A DNA stretch of 64,000 nt from Astropecten irregularis (GCA_963971285.1 OZ020251.1:6262001-6326000), one strand, 5' to 3'; shown: positions 21,511-33,297, numbered from the stretch's first letter. Numbers and translations are program-made. The notes: a model not told the origin generated them from the sequence alone.

Positions 21511-22602
21511 ATAGTGAATAAAACAAAATGAAGTGACTTTTTTAGTAATAGTACAAAGTGATGTCGAGACATTAGTGTCATTTGTAAATCTCCGATCGCC
21601 AGATAATCAGTGGCCGCTGACACAAAATCCTGGTCCTATCCGCACCGTTGATTTATGCTGGCCTTTTAAAACTTGAGCAAGGTGATTCAACATTGGTTCC
21701 CATGTTTCAATTGGCCGTTTTGACTCCTTAAATATAGTATATGATGATGAGGAAATTTTAGTTGGTATGATTATATACGACCAGAAGCCATCCGTACTGC
21801 CAGTGTGTTGACATTTAACATTCGATCAACAGTATTAATGGCACCTCTAGACCTGCGCGCTGTTAAAAGGGACAATTACTGGTTTCTTAATCATTCATCG
21901 TTTCCAGTCGCTTCATGTGGACGTAATTAGGTACAGCCATTATCCCCAAAGTGCAAGCAATTTTACTGCAGGAATATGCATTAGGCCAAACAAAAATAGC
22001 TTTGTTTCCGATTGGATTGGAAAAACATAGGTTGGGGATTGGCAATGTTTTGTTTTGCTAGTAAATGAATTGCCCCCGAAAATAGGGTGGAAAGGTGGTT
22101 TGTATTGATGCTGACACACAATTTTTATTGAAACCATATTTTTCCTTGATATCATAACATGGCTTCCCTGTTTCTATTGAAACAAGTGAACACAACAATC
22201 GCGCAGACACTTGAATATTGTTGTTTGGATAGGAGGGATGTATTTTTGACAGAATTGACAAACGTACATTGTTCGGAAATGATAAGAAATGGTTAGTTTT
22301 TCACTTTTAAAATGATACGGAGTGACAAATAATAATAATAATAATAAATGTACCCATAATGATTAGAAACTGAGCAAATGATTTTTGTTGGTGATCACAT
22401 TAAATTGCAAATGTCAACCATAGATTCTTTTAAAATTCAAAGATCTATAACATGTGACACATTATAACATGTTTCAAGGTTTTAGCATTGCTGCGAGTAT
22501 CGATAACATGATCCCTGGGATGTAGCAGTATGTGCGTGGTTTCATGGCTTCTGACTGCCAAACGAACAAAGATAATAAACTTCTAGAGACACAACCTACG
22601 TA
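21511..22602. other. Intergenic, no gene seen
   Basis: AT-rich with a short AAT microsatellite near 22330-22345. Confidence 0.4.
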
Positions 22603-22700
22603 GGGCTGGAGCAACTGAGCAGTTGGTAGAGCACAGGTACGGTATTCAGGAGGTCGTGGGATCGAATCCAGCTCCAGTCAAGTTTTCTTTGTTCACCTTT
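22603..22700 (+). repeat. tRNA-derived SINE
   Basis: TGAGCAGTTGGTAGAGCAC (A-box-like) and GTCGTGGGATCGAATCCAGC (B-box-like) lie about 40 bp apart, then a TTCTTTGTTCACC tail. The cloverleaf is not intact enough to call a tRNA gene. Confidence 0.6.
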
Positions 22701-22740
22701 CAATGTTTCAATTGATTAAACTGGAAGTAATGCTTATTAA

Positions 22741-22975
22741 AGGTTGTATCATAATTTTGTAAGAGACCAAAACAGAAATGTTGACAGATTTACGTATTAC
22801 TTACAGGGTAAGAAGATGGTGCTGGTAGAAACATACTGTTAAAATTGTTCCGCCTGAAATGGTGTATTTATCCAGAAATTAGTAAAAAAACGACCGAAAA
22901 TCTTTTTGAGCTTTTAAAAAATTAAAAATAAAAGAGAAAACACTTAAGAAATACTGTGGCCGTTTTTCGCTGTTT
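22741..22975. mobile_element. TTAA-family miniature element cut by the tandem-duplication junction
   Basis: Left TTAA at 22737-22740 and left end AGGTTGTATCATAATTTTGT. The usual right end is replaced where the 2.45 kb duplicated block starts. Confidence 0.65.
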
Positions 22976-23329
22976 TCTGTATAAAAAACAAATGTCTGAG
23001 TGGGTTCGGGTCTGGATTTGACCTTGATTGTAACGTAAATATGTAATAATTCTTTAAAAGTGTTCGTTTTGTAATGTTTGCACATACAATATAATGGTCC
23101 ATGAAGGTGTTTCATTTATGGTGTTCAGCAGGCATTCAATATTGTGCAGATTTTGTTTTGAAGTATCATCAAAGTCAAGAAGATTCACAAATTTTAAGGA
23201 AAGAATTATGAATAATGATTAATTCCATGACTGTGCACTGCTCGGAGCTGGCACTATTCTTGATGATTCTCCGATGCCAATGCCATACTGTATATTCGCA
23301 ATTATAATAAAGCTTGAAGAGTAATTGCC

Positions 23330-23830
23330 TGGAATCCTGAACGCTGTTGTGCAACGGAAGGCCAGGCTTTTGTGTAACGGTGTATCAGCAACCGACCGAC
23401 TGGCTTCCTGTCTCCATGAACCAACACAGTTCGGCATATCTAACACACTCTGTATTGAGCACGGCAAAATCGAATATTGCATTGTAGTATTCGCTCCCTC
23501 GTTAGTCGGCAAGGCAGGTTTGAATACAGCGGATAAGGGGATACGGAAGGCCATGCTTTGTGTGTAATAGTATATCAGGAACCGACTGGCTCCATGTCTT
23601 CATGACAGTACGGCACATCTAACGATGTCTGTATGGAGCACGGCAATATCGAATAAGTAATTAATTGCATTGTAGTACTCGCTCCCTCGTTAGTCGGCAA
23701 AGCAGGTTACTGGGAATAAAGAGGCACAGAAGGCCATGCTTTGTGTGCAATCGGAGCTCAGGAAGCCACTCGCTTCCGGTCTATATGAAGCAAAATAGAA
23801 CCCAATCTCATGCTGCCCCTTAAAGCGCGG
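23330..23830 (+). repeat. About 180 bp direct repeats in type I upstream DNA
   Basis: Three diverged copies, each with a GGAAGGCCA-G/T-GCTTTGTGT start, CCGACTGGCTTCC-like middle, ATCTAAC, a GAGCACGGCAA block and CTCGTTAGTCGGCAA end. Unit 2 holds an expanded version at 25950-26640 with about four copies. Confidence 0.65.
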
Positions 23831-23991
23831 CAAACCGGAAGAAGTAATTTATTGAATTAAATTGGTCGTATGGATGGATTAATGACGACCTTCTCCTCCG
23901 CCATATTGCGGTTAATAGACTCCGCCCATTTACAACTTTCAAGCCAATCAGAAAAGTTTCATGATCGGGTGAGGACTTAGGAATTTTCCCC

Positions 23992-24012
23992 GATTGGCTA
24001 GCAATGACGTAA
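23992..24012 (+). promoter_or_regulatory. CCAAT-CRE pair in duplicated upstream block (unit 1)
   Basis: GATTGG at 23992-23997 and TGACGTAA at 24005-24012. No exon 1 follows, so it is probably orphaned. Confidence 0.4.
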
Positions 24013-24598
24013 TTAGGCCGTGTGGGTGATGCAGGCTGTCGCCAAAGCTTGTTTATTATTAAAGTTTTTTGTGAAAAGAGAAAACATTTTGGTCAGGTAA
24101 ACACGTCACTTGGAGTGAATTACATTGATAATATTTCACTTCTTAAAAATGTCGGTTTCAAAGGATTTAAAAAGCATCAAAGAAAACGTGTATAATTATA
24201 ATGTAATCATTAAAATTTTATAATTCACATTGATGGTTTCTTTTACAAGCTCATGATGAAACAATTTTTAAGGCGATCTAAAATTTGTTCCCTTCTCTTA
24301 CATTTAATATTGATTGTGTATTGTATTGTAGTATGTAGTTTCTGTGGGCACAGACCCTTTCGAAAATAGCCGGCCTATGGGATTTCGTGTACAAAATTGC
24401 TGGTTTATTAAAAAACTGGTTTATTTGTATGCACAAGTCTATGGGACTGTCATCGTCTTGTGGAATCCTAAGGAATAATTATTATCATGATCTTATTTAA
24501 TCATAACGTTGATGTCAAACGTGTCTATACTGTACACTTAGGAAATTATTCTTACGCATCAGATAATCATAAAACCTTCATCCCCTTAGTTCCTATGT

Positions 24599-24672
24599 GC
24601 TTAAGCAATACAGAATTTACTTTGGGTGGTTAATCACCCATACACCCAAAGTAAATTCTGTATTGCTTAAGC
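24599..24672. repeat. Perfect 30 bp stem hairpin, 14 b loop
   Basis: Left arm GCTTAAGCAATACAGAATTT plus ACTTTGGGTG pairs perfectly with the right arm ending TTGCTTAAGC. Copies lie at 27244-27317 and 45019-45092. Confidence 0.8.
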
Positions 24673-26793
24673 CTTTCGGATTTATGTGTTGGTTGGTCGG
24701 TGAGTTGGACATTCGGTCGGTTTGGCATTATCTCGCTGGGTCAATCTGTCAGTCGGTCGGTTGGTCGGTTTGTCTCTTTTTAGATGGATTATTTTGGTTG
24801 GTCGTATGGTCCGTTGGTTGCTTGGTTGAATGATTTGTTAAATTTGTAAATACTGAAAGTGATGCTGTAGTGGCTTCTGGCAGTTCAAGCAGTTTAATTC
24901 TAAGCCAGTCATTAATATAAATGCACAGTCATTTTGTCTCTATTTCACTGCCACTGCTTGAACAATGATGCGATATTAATGAAACCAAAGTCTTCTCAAA
25001 ATTTCAGATTAAGAATTTTGAGGAAATAAATAATACACCCAATGATATAAAACAATTGTATATAACGCGTTGAAATAATCATCTATGAATACTATAGTTA
25101 TATATTTTAATAAATACAAATCAAAATAAGTAACAAATTAATATACAAAATGCAGAGGCAACACTGCTCGTGGTACGGCCGCTCTCATTTGGATTTTGGT
25201 AAATACAATTATGATCGAGGTGATTATTACATGGATAATCACGATATGATTAGGATTAAGTGTTGATATCATTGGTCTGTATGATGCAAGCGATGATTCG
25301 GAATGATTTAAGGTAGAACCAGCTGCTTTGTCTGATGTCTGACTCCGATGTCACTCTTTATTTCTCAGGTTATGTATGTCTTCAGCGTTATCATCATTTA
25401 AAAGTCGTTTTACGCAGTTTTCTGTATCAAACAAATATCTGACTGGGTTCGGATCTGGATTTGACCTTGATTGTAACGTGAATATGTAATAATTCTTTAA
25501 AAATGCTCGTTTTTTAATGTTTGCACATACACTATAATGGTCCATGAAGGTGTTTCATTTATGGTGTTTAGCAGGCATTCAATATTGTGCAGTATTTGTT
25601 TTGAAGTATCATCAAAGTGTTGAAAACCCAAAGAAGATTCACTCATTTTAAGGAAAGAATTATGAATAATGATTAATTCCATGATTGTGCGCTGCTCGGA
25701 GCTGGCACTAACTTGATGATTCTCCGATGCCAATGCCATACTGTATATCGCCCTAATAATAAAGCTTGAAGAGTAATTGCCTGGAATCCTGAACGCTGCT
25801 GTGCAATGAAGGACAAACCTCTAACAAAATTCTGCTTGATATGAGATGCAATACAATTGCAATTAGAGCTAATTGATTGAGATTGATTTCGATATTAATA
25901 TCGCGTGCAATTGGCCTATTGTTAAAAGGAAATGCAGATCCTCTTTCTTATTCAGCGAGGCTAGGTATTGTGTATGAGTGGTGCCAGGCATAGTGTGGAG
26001 GTAGGAGCTCAGGAACCGACTGGCTTCCTGTCTCCATGAAGCAAGAGGCACATCTAATGCAGTATGTATTGAGCACGGCAAAATAGAATACTAATTGCAT
26101 TGTAGTACTCGCTTCCTCGTTAGTCGGCAAAGCAGGTTACTGCGTATAAGGGGATACAGAAGGCCAGGCTTTTGTGTAACGGTGTATCAGCAACCGACCG
26201 ACTAGCTTCCTGTCTCCATGAAGCAACACAGTTCGACACATCTAACACACTCTGTATGGAGCACGGCAAAATCGAAGATTGCATTGTAGAATTCGCTCCC
26301 TCGTTAGTCGGCAAGGCAGGTTTGAATACAACGGATAAGGGGATACGGAAGGCCATGCTTTGTGTGTAATAGTATATCAGGAACCGACTGGCTCCATGTC
26401 TTCATGACAGTACGGCACATCTAACGCTGTCTGTATGGAGCACGGCAATATCGAATAAGTAATTAATTGCATTGTAGTACTCGCTCCCCCGTAAGTCGGC
26501 AAAGCAGGTTACTGGGAATAAAGAGGCACAGAAGGCCATGCTTTGTGTGTAATCGGAGCTCAGGAAGCCACTCGCTTCCGGTCTATATGAAGCAAAATAT
26601 AACCCAATCTCATGCTGCCCCTTAAAGCGCGGCAAACCGGAAGAAGTAATTTATTGAATTAAATTGGTCGTATGGATGGATTAATGATGACCTTCTCCTC
26701 CGCCAGATTGCGGTTAATAGACTCCGCCCATTTACAACTTTCAAGCCAATCAGAAAAGTTTCATGATCGGGTGAGGACTTAGTAATTTTCTCT

Positions 26794-26814
26794 GATTGGC
26801 TAGCCATGACGTAA
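26794..26814 (+). promoter_or_regulatory. CCAAT-CRE pair in unit 2
   Basis: GATTGG at 26794-26799, TGACGTAA at 26807-26814; no exon 1 follows. Confidence 0.4.
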
Positions 26815-27243
26815 TTAGGCCGTGTGGGTGATGCAGGCTGTCACCAAAGCTTGTTTACTATTAAAGTTTTTTGTGAAAAGAGAAAACATTTTGGTCAGGT
26901 AAACACGTCACTTGGAGTGAATTACATTGATAATTTCACTTCGCACATTTAATATTGATTGTGTATTGTATTGTAGTATGTAGTTTCTGTGGGCACAGAC
27001 CCTTTCGAAAATAGCCGGCCTATGGGATTTCGTGTACAAAATTGCTGGTTTATTAAAAAACTGGTTTATTTGTATGCACAAGTCTATGGGACTGTCATCG
27101 TCTTGTCGAATCCTAAGGAATAATTATTATCATGATCTTATTTACTCATAACGTTGATGTCAAACGTGTCTATACTGTACACTTAGGAAATTATTCTTAC
27201 GCATCAGATAATTATAAAACCTTCATCCCCTTAGTTCCTATGT

Positions 27244-27317
27244 GCTTTAGCAATACAGAATTTACTTTGGGTGGTTAATCACCCATACACCCAAAGTAAA
27301 TTGTGTATTGCTAAAGC
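27244..27317. repeat. Hairpin, second copy
   Basis: Same as 24599-24672, but the stem base is CTTTAG/CTAAAG instead of CTTAAG/CTTAAG, so pairing is kept although both sides changed. One mismatch within the stem. Confidence 0.75.
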
Positions 27318-28117
27318 CTTTCGGATTTATGTGTTGGTTGGTCGGTGAGTCGGTCGGTTGGTCGGTTTGTCTCTTTTTAGATGTATTATTTTGGTTGGTC
27401 GTATGGTCCGTTGGTTGCTTGGTTGAATGATTTGTTAAATTTGTAAATACTGAAAGTGATGCTGTAATGGCTTCTGGCATTCTGGCAGTTCAAGCAGTTT
27501 AATTCTAAGCCAGTCATTAATATAAATGCACAGTCATTTTGTCTCTATATCACTGCCACTGCTGGAACAATGATGCGATATTAATGAAACCAAAGTCTTT
27601 TCAACATTTTTTAGATTAAGAATTTTGAGGAAATAAATAATACACCCAATGATATAAAACAATTGTATATAACGCCTTGAAATAATCATCTATGAAAACT
27701 ATGGTTATATATTTTAATAAATACAAAACAAAATAAGTAACAAATTAATATACAAAATGCAGAGGCAACGCTGCTCGTGGTGAGGCCGCTCTCATTTGGA
27801 TTTTGGTAAATACAATTATGATCGAGGTGATTTTTACATGGATAATCACGATATGATTAGGAGTAAATGTTGACATAATTGGTCTGTATGATGCAAGCGA
27901 TGATTCGGAATGATTAAAGGTAGAACCAGCTGCTCAGTCTGATGTCTGACTCCGATGTCACTCTTTATGAGAACTTGATGATTCTCCGATGCAAATGCCA
28001 TATTGTATATTCGCCCTAATAATTGCCTGAAATCCTGAACGCTGCTGTGCAATGAAGGACAGACCTCTAACAAAATTCTGCAGAAATGTTTCATGATCGG
28101 GTGAGGAGTTTTTCTCT

Positions 28118-28138
28118 GATTGGCAAGCCATGACGTAA
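28118..28138 (+). promoter_or_regulatory. CCAAT-CRE pair upstream of the dead type I exon 1
   Basis: GATTGG at 28118-28123 and TGACGTAA at 28131-28138, about 70 bp before the relic exon. Confidence 0.4.
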
Positions 28139-28206
28139 TCAGTCAGTGTGGGTGATGCAGACTGTCATCAAACCAGCAGGTACGTGCGATTTCTGCTCAT
28201 TCTGCC

Positions 28207-28252
28207 AGGAAGAACTGAGTGAGCGGTAGCCTACGCTGTGTTGGTATCAACA
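28207..28252 (+). pseudogene. Relic of a type I signal-peptide exon
   Basis: GAGCGGTAGCCTACGCTGTG then TTGGTATCAACA matches exon 1 of genes 1 and 3. The ATG has become an ACTG-type sequence and the donor CAGGTAAGC is replaced by CAGGGTTGG. Start and donor are both lost, so this copy is dead. It lies 1.8 kb before the type II gene 2. Confidence 0.75.
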
Positions 28253-29319
28253 GGGTTGGTTTTCTTTTCTTAGTTCAGTTAGGAGGTTGTCTGCCTTTTT
28301 CTATTTGCCTTTATTTTGTTATATAAAAACCTATGTTTTTGTTCAGGTTTTCTGGTTTGGACTGTTGTCGTCAAGGCCCATGGACTTAGTTCACTTGTTT
28401 TTCGCTGGCATCAACTTTGGTCACTTTTACATAGTCGATTTTAATCTGACTTTTGTGTTTTCTAAATGATTTCCTATTCTCAAAATAATTTCATAATTTG
28501 AATCATTTTGTGTCCGCTTAAGTATTCCGTGTCCTCCAATGTCATCGTTTGTCACATGAATGCTTTCAAGGGGTCCAATAAGTGTAGTAACCCTGCAACC
28601 GAATAGGATACAGCTAGTTTAACCAATCAAGAAATGGTTACTTTTAAACCATAAGAACCTCACCAAACAAATAAAGTGGAATGTATTAAGGTGTGACGTG
28701 TTGACATTCTGAAAAGACAAATGCTTTGCTACCAATCAGATATAGATCTAAATAATTCTTCTTCTTCTTCTTAGAAAGAAAACTTTCATTGCCTTACCGT
28801 CTGCACCGAATTTAGTTGACATGAAAGCCTGTTATTGCCGGGCAGAGTATGTCCATATATCGCCTGTGTTGATTTAACCCAAATATTGTAGACTTTTCTT
28901 TTCACTTACAATTCATAATTATTTAATAATATGAAATTGCACAATTTCGGTATATTTTATGTACACATACACTTTCGTCAATAGCCAGCCTATGGGCTTG
29001 TTTGCAAGTTGCATGATCATGTTTCACGTGTGTTTAGTGCACACGTGGCTTACTAATTCGCAAACGGGTTTAATGTAATTTGTTTAAGTAATTAATCTGT
29101 GTAATATTATTACTGTAACCATATTATGTCATGACACAAGGCTTTAATACACTGTCATGTACTAGTATTAGTACACATGGAGGTTTTGTTACTTTGTGAA
29201 ACATTAGCAAGACGAATGTACAGTTTCTGTTAATTACCAAAACGTTTTATTTAAAATTAGAGAAGATGAAAAGAAATTATACTTTCATCACTGACACAAT
29301 ATGAAATAACGTGTAAAGT
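28253..29319. other. Intergenic, no gene seen
   Basis: AT-rich; a short CTT run at about 28757-28772. A 60-codon frame at 28287-28469 has no support. Confidence 0.4.
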
Positions 29320-30055
29320 GATTCTCACTCACGTTTTCAGGTGTAGAGCTTCTGCTCGGATATTGCTATGGCGGTAATTTTCAATTTCCATCGGGCTTCA
29401 TAGAGAAGGAATTGAATGTAATTGAAGTCTGCTTGACAGCTACTCTTTTCTTTGAGTGATCTGTTTCCTCTTGGTCATCCAGTATTTCGTTACACTGGTG
29501 GACACACCAAAACATGGTTTAAAACTACACTACCCTGTAACCACCCGTGACATTAGTATATGCATCAACCTACACGTGGACCTACAACGTCAAGACGACA
29601 TGCGAGGCATGATTGGCCAACCTCTTTCGTATCACAGTAGACATAATAAAGTTGATCCTTGCGCAATGAAACAGCCAAGAATACAAATCAACTTGTCTAG
29701 AGGCAGGTCTATGTATTTATCAATTGCAAATGCACTGCAAACCACGCTGGCAATCGACGTACGTCTCCATATCTTTAGAGTCCGTCTTGTACACAGCATC
29801 ATTGCTGATGCGTATACAGCTGCATTGATCTACGTAGGCCTACCTTCATTGGCCAAATACCAGTATAACGTACCGTACGGTGCGACTCATTTTAGTTACG
29901 ACGGTATTCGAAATACACCCGCAATAATCGGACGAGTGGCTAAATCAGTTATCCATGATAACCGTTTACAGCAAAATTGTAAACTAAAACAAATTAGAAT
30001 GATACCAGTTGAATTGTTTTTCATCTATCACAATCCTTAGCAGATTATCTAAACA
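29320..30055 (+). promoter_or_regulatory. Conserved 5' region of type II gene 2
   Basis: About 730 bp that recurs upstream of gene 4 (47675-47941 plus 51491-51943) and gene 5 (61637-62364). Shared blocks include CATCGGGCTTCATAGAG, TTTCGTTACACTGGTGGAC, GCGAGGCATGATTGGCCAAC (inverted CCAAT at 29611-29616) and AGGCAGGTCTATGTATT. It therefore likely contains promoter and 5' UTR. The 194-codon open frame here is broken in the paralogues and is not counted as a gene. Confidence 0.55.
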
Positions 30056-30416
30056 ATGGATATCGTCAAATTTACCACAGCCCTTTTAAAGTTTATAGTC
30101 TCGGTAACTGCTGTCGAATTAGACAATTCACGTCAATCTCAATCTGGATCAAGAGAAGAGCAAATCGTTTTTTACCGTGGCCCAAAGCCAGATCATGCCT
30201 TTCGTGGGACTGGAAGTGGTTATCGAAACTAAACCAAACACTCCTACCTGACGTGTGCCGCGACGTGCCTACGGGATGATGCCTGCAAATCCTTCAACTT
30301 CTGCAAAAAAGACGAGCGATGTGAGCTTAACCCCTCGGTCTTCTCCAAGAACATGAGTGATATGCTGTTCGCTGAAGGCTGCCTTTACTTCGTCGAAGGG
30401 TATCGCCAGCCCCAAG
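30056..30416 (+). pseudogene. Gene 2 PAN/apple exon with internal stop
   Basis: Signal peptide MDIVKFTTALLKFIVSVTAV, then a PAN pattern with Cys spacing as in gene 4, ending at donor GTAAGA in phase 1. In-frame TAA at 30230-30232, upstream of all six PAN cysteines. Confidence 0.85.
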
Positions 30417-31109
30417 GTAAGAATTGACTCCTAAGGGTCAGCAATAACAAAAATCATACGAATACATAAATAGCATAGATTAAATATCCCACGATCCAAA
30501 CTTTTTTTGTGTCTATGTCCCAAAAGGGGACCTCTATAAAAGAAAACAAACGATGCTTTAAAAGGAAAGTAACAATAAACTCTCCTAAGTCCAATTTCCC
30601 TAGTCCAATTTTACGGCCCTGCTTCGCACAAACATTGGCGAACCAAACTTCTGTCTTAATAAAAACAGATTCAAAACACGTCAGGCACGTCGGGAACCGA
30701 GACTACTCTTTAAAAACAAATTTGCAGTGTTCCAGAAAAAGTGGTCAAAACACACATAATGTGCATTGAAAAAAAGATGAAAATCAGGTCTTGAGGTTGT
30801 TCTTAGTTTTTACCTCAAATTCAGTCCAATTTTGCTCAAATGTTACATGGTTATAGCCAAGACATGGCTGTATCACATATCAGAATCTTGAAGTTTTCAT
30901 TATGTTCATATACACATGTAGTTGTTCTCAGCAAAAAGTGTTGCATTACTTTTGGGGACACTCTGTATACATAATCAGACATGAAAACCATTTTGATTTT
31001 GAAAATGATTAACTCTGCAAAATACGAAATCCATTTTGCGGTGTATGGTATGAATTAAGCACGTGTTTCTCGTTTGTCATGTTTGTTTCACTTTGTTTTT
31101 GCAACACAG

Positions 31110-31396
31110 ACCCAACTACCGAGGAACCAATAACCAAGGAACCAACTACCGAAAAAACAACTACCGAGGAACCAACAACCGAGAAAACAACTACCATGGA
31201 AACAGCTACCAAGGAACCAATAACCGAGGAACCAACTACCGAGAAAACAACTACCGAGGAACCAACAACCGAGAAAACAACTACCAAGGAAACAACTACC
31301 ATGGAAACAACTACCATGGAAACAGCTACCAAGGAAACAGCTACCGAGGAACCAATAACCATGGAACCAATTAAGATTTTACTTGTGACACAATGA
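31110..31396 (+). pseudogene. Gene 2 Thr/Glu/Pro repeat exon, expanded, no donor
   Basis: Acceptor GCAACACAG, then about 18 tandem 15 bp units encoding TTEEP, TTEKT and TTMET-like pentapeptides. It runs into intron sequence and stops at TGA (31394-31396). Gene 4 has only about 5 units here. In secreted proteins such stretches are usually O-glycosylated stalks. Confidence 0.75.
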
Positions 31397-31935
31397 CAAG
31401 CGTCGTTTGAGTGAAAGTCTGAATTTATGGTGAAAGTGAATTTCTGTTTGTTGATGTGCTTTTTATGTTGTTAGCAAAACTAACTACCCTCGTCCAAATC
31501 ATCAGCAGCAACATCTGTATACTTGTATCTCATTTTGTCAATAATTAGGACTCAAAAGACGTACTCACATTAATACCTTCGGAAATTTTAACTACACGCC
31601 TGTTCAGATATAAATGTGACACTTTATTACTATCAATATTGCAGGAGTTAAATCAAATAGATGTCAAATAGCAAATTTTTATTATGTTAAAAACGCCATC
31701 ACGGTACTGCCCTCTCAAACGTGTTTCATATTTTGAAGAGCATTCCGTTCTTTATTACTTATATCCTGATTTTTCTAATCTTACATTTTGAGAACTCGTC
31801 ATATAAAAACTGAAACGAATAAAATAAGCACGTGAAAATGTTCCCCTTTGTTTTCCGAATATAAGTTGTTTCGAAATCAAGATATGAAATGTTTTATATT
31901 TATTTTTTTCTGTAAAAAGACTAAATCGACTTTAA
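31397..31935. other. Gene 2 intron sequence
   Basis: Homologous at its start (31370-31490) to gene 4 intron 53760-53890. No other feature. Confidence 0.45.
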
Positions 31936-32311
31936 AGGCATTGCATACGTTTGGTAATGACTCTGAAAATTGATGGCAATAAAAACTTACATGGTGAGAA
32001 GTACAGCTGCTTTGGATAGTATAATGCATATTGAGAAACGTTCAATTTGAAGTACCGCGGTTATGGAAAAATATGTCACTTTTTATCTCCTAAAATTATG
32101 AATCTGAGAAGCGTTATGGCCGTAACGCTTCTCAGCTATTGACTAACTGTTATCTGGCGTGAAATAACCGCTCTAGTTTGTCGCCAAAATCTCACAAACG
32201 CTACCACCTTTTGAATTGAAACTTTCACAGGTTAGTTTTATGGTATATATATATAATTATATTGGTTTGAAACAAACAATAGGCTCAAATTACCAAACGT
32301 ATGCAATCCCT
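31936..32311. mobile_element. TTAA miniature element of a second family (376 bp)
   Basis: TTAA at 31932-31935 and 32312-32315. Ends AGGCATTGCATACGTTTGGT and, read inward, AGGGATTGCATACGTTTGGT. A strong inner hairpin GAGAAGCGTTATGGCC... GTAACGCTTCTC is at 32107-32138. The AAGGCA start and layout resemble, from memory, an element family common in sea stars. Confidence 0.8.
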
Positions 32312-32702
32312 TTAAGTCCATGTGTGCCTAAATCTAATTAAAATTGTGCAGTGAAATTTGAAAGTTAATGAAATCGGGAATTCATTATTTAAGTTTCTCT
32401 TAAATGAAAAATTGTGGGAAAAGGGTAATTATCAATACATTGATAAAATTATGTCATAGCAGTGCATATTCCGAACTTGCGCCCAAATTTGATGTTAATT
32501 GTATTGCTATTTTTTTTGCGATATACTATGTTGGATACAAACGAACCACGCACAGGGGTGTAATGGTTATTTCAACGTTTTGGTTCGAATAAAAAATGTT
32601 GTATAAAATAACGAAATTTCGTACATGGGTTTATAGAACTTGTCTGATTCTGTGTTTGCTGCATGACACTCGTATTGAATCTTCTCATCTTTGTTCCTAC
32701 AG

Positions 32703-32877
32703 CTCTGAGATTCGACCCTGGATTGAGGTGGACCTGGGTGAACCTTCATCGGTGTCTGGTGTAACCACACAAGGTGGTCAGAATAGAGGTTCCTATGTAA
32801 CGAAGTACAAGGTATCAATTAAGAAGGATCACAGCTCACACTTTGAATACGTGGCCGATGTCAACGGTAACGACAAG
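32703..32877 (+). pseudogene. Gene 2 F5/8 middle exon
   Basis: PWIEVDLGEPSSVSGVTTQG then YVTKYKVSIKKDHSSHFEYV; acceptor TTCCTACAG, donor GTATAG, same length (175 bp) as gene 1 exon 4. Intact in itself but belongs to a gene lacking the first F5/8 exon. Confidence 0.8.
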
Positions 32878-33259
32878 GTATAGACTCAAATGTAAAAACA
32901 AATTAACTATTCTAGCAATTAAACCTAGTGTTATTTTCACAATTGGAATAAACCTGCATTTATTTTATTGCAAACATGTTCTCCGTTTATTTTGATATGT
33001 CGTTGTTGTCATGATGTCTCTGGGTATTTAGAATAAATCCCAAGAGTGTGTCTTAAAAGTAACTTTTGGGGTAAGGTTTTCCTCAGCACCCCATACATTA
33101 ATTGATTGGGAAATTAGCTTACAATAGTCTAGTCTTGACGTCTACGCGGGCTCGTTTCATGAATTGAAACAAATAAAACGGGGCTTGTAACCAGTCAATT
33201 CCTAACGTTGAATGGTAGTTGAGCTTTGTGTCTGCCACACAGTCTGCCAATGAATTTGT

Positions 33260-33297
33260 ATTTCTTACACAAAAACCAAAGTATGGTATTACCTTTA
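33260..33297. mobile_element. Right-end scrap of the TTAA miniature family
   Basis: ACCAAAGTATGGTATTACCT matches the right end of the family at 20800-21153. Confidence 0.5.

Larger units (their letters stand above)
22976..25417. repeat. Segmental duplication unit 1 (about 2.45 kb)
   Basis: Nearly the whole stretch recurs directly downstream at 25418-27967 with a few indels, and part of it at 44460-45862 plus 46929-47055. Landmarks: GAGTGGGTTCGG (23000), TCCGATGCCAATGCC (23272), three 180 bp subrepeats (23330-23830), CCAAT-CRE (23992-24012), a perfect hairpin (24599-24672) and a TTGG/TCGG simple-sequence region (24690-24830). It holds type I upstream DNA that stops short of exon 1. Confidence 0.8.
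25418..27967. repeat. Segmental duplication unit 2
   Basis: Direct tandem copy of 22976-25417. It differs by an expansion of the 180 bp subrepeats, a deletion in the GAAAACATTTTGG to TTTAATATTGATTG stretch near 26945, and a deletion in the TTGGTCGG region near 27345. It ends near CACTCTTTAT at 27967 and continues as a deleted third copy to about 28250. Confidence 0.8.

Noticed and set aside
22603-22700. Possible tRNA gene
   Set aside because: A- and B-box-like words are present, but the cloverleaf arms do not pair properly and related fragments occur elsewhere; better called a SINE.
23219-23567. Overlapping open frames of 80-111 codons on both strands, repeated at 26120-26369
   Set aside because: They follow the 180 bp upstream subrepeats. 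Both strands are open in the same place, indicating repeat composition rather than coding.
29456-30040. The longest open frame in the window (194 codons), directly upstream of gene 2
   Set aside because: Homologous DNA before genes 4 and 5 carries indels and stops that break the frame, and it lies where promoter and 5' UTR are expected. No domain is recognisable.
31009-31362. Minus-strand frame rich in V, S and G opposite the Thr-rich exon
   Set aside because: It is the antisense shadow of the 15 bp repeats.
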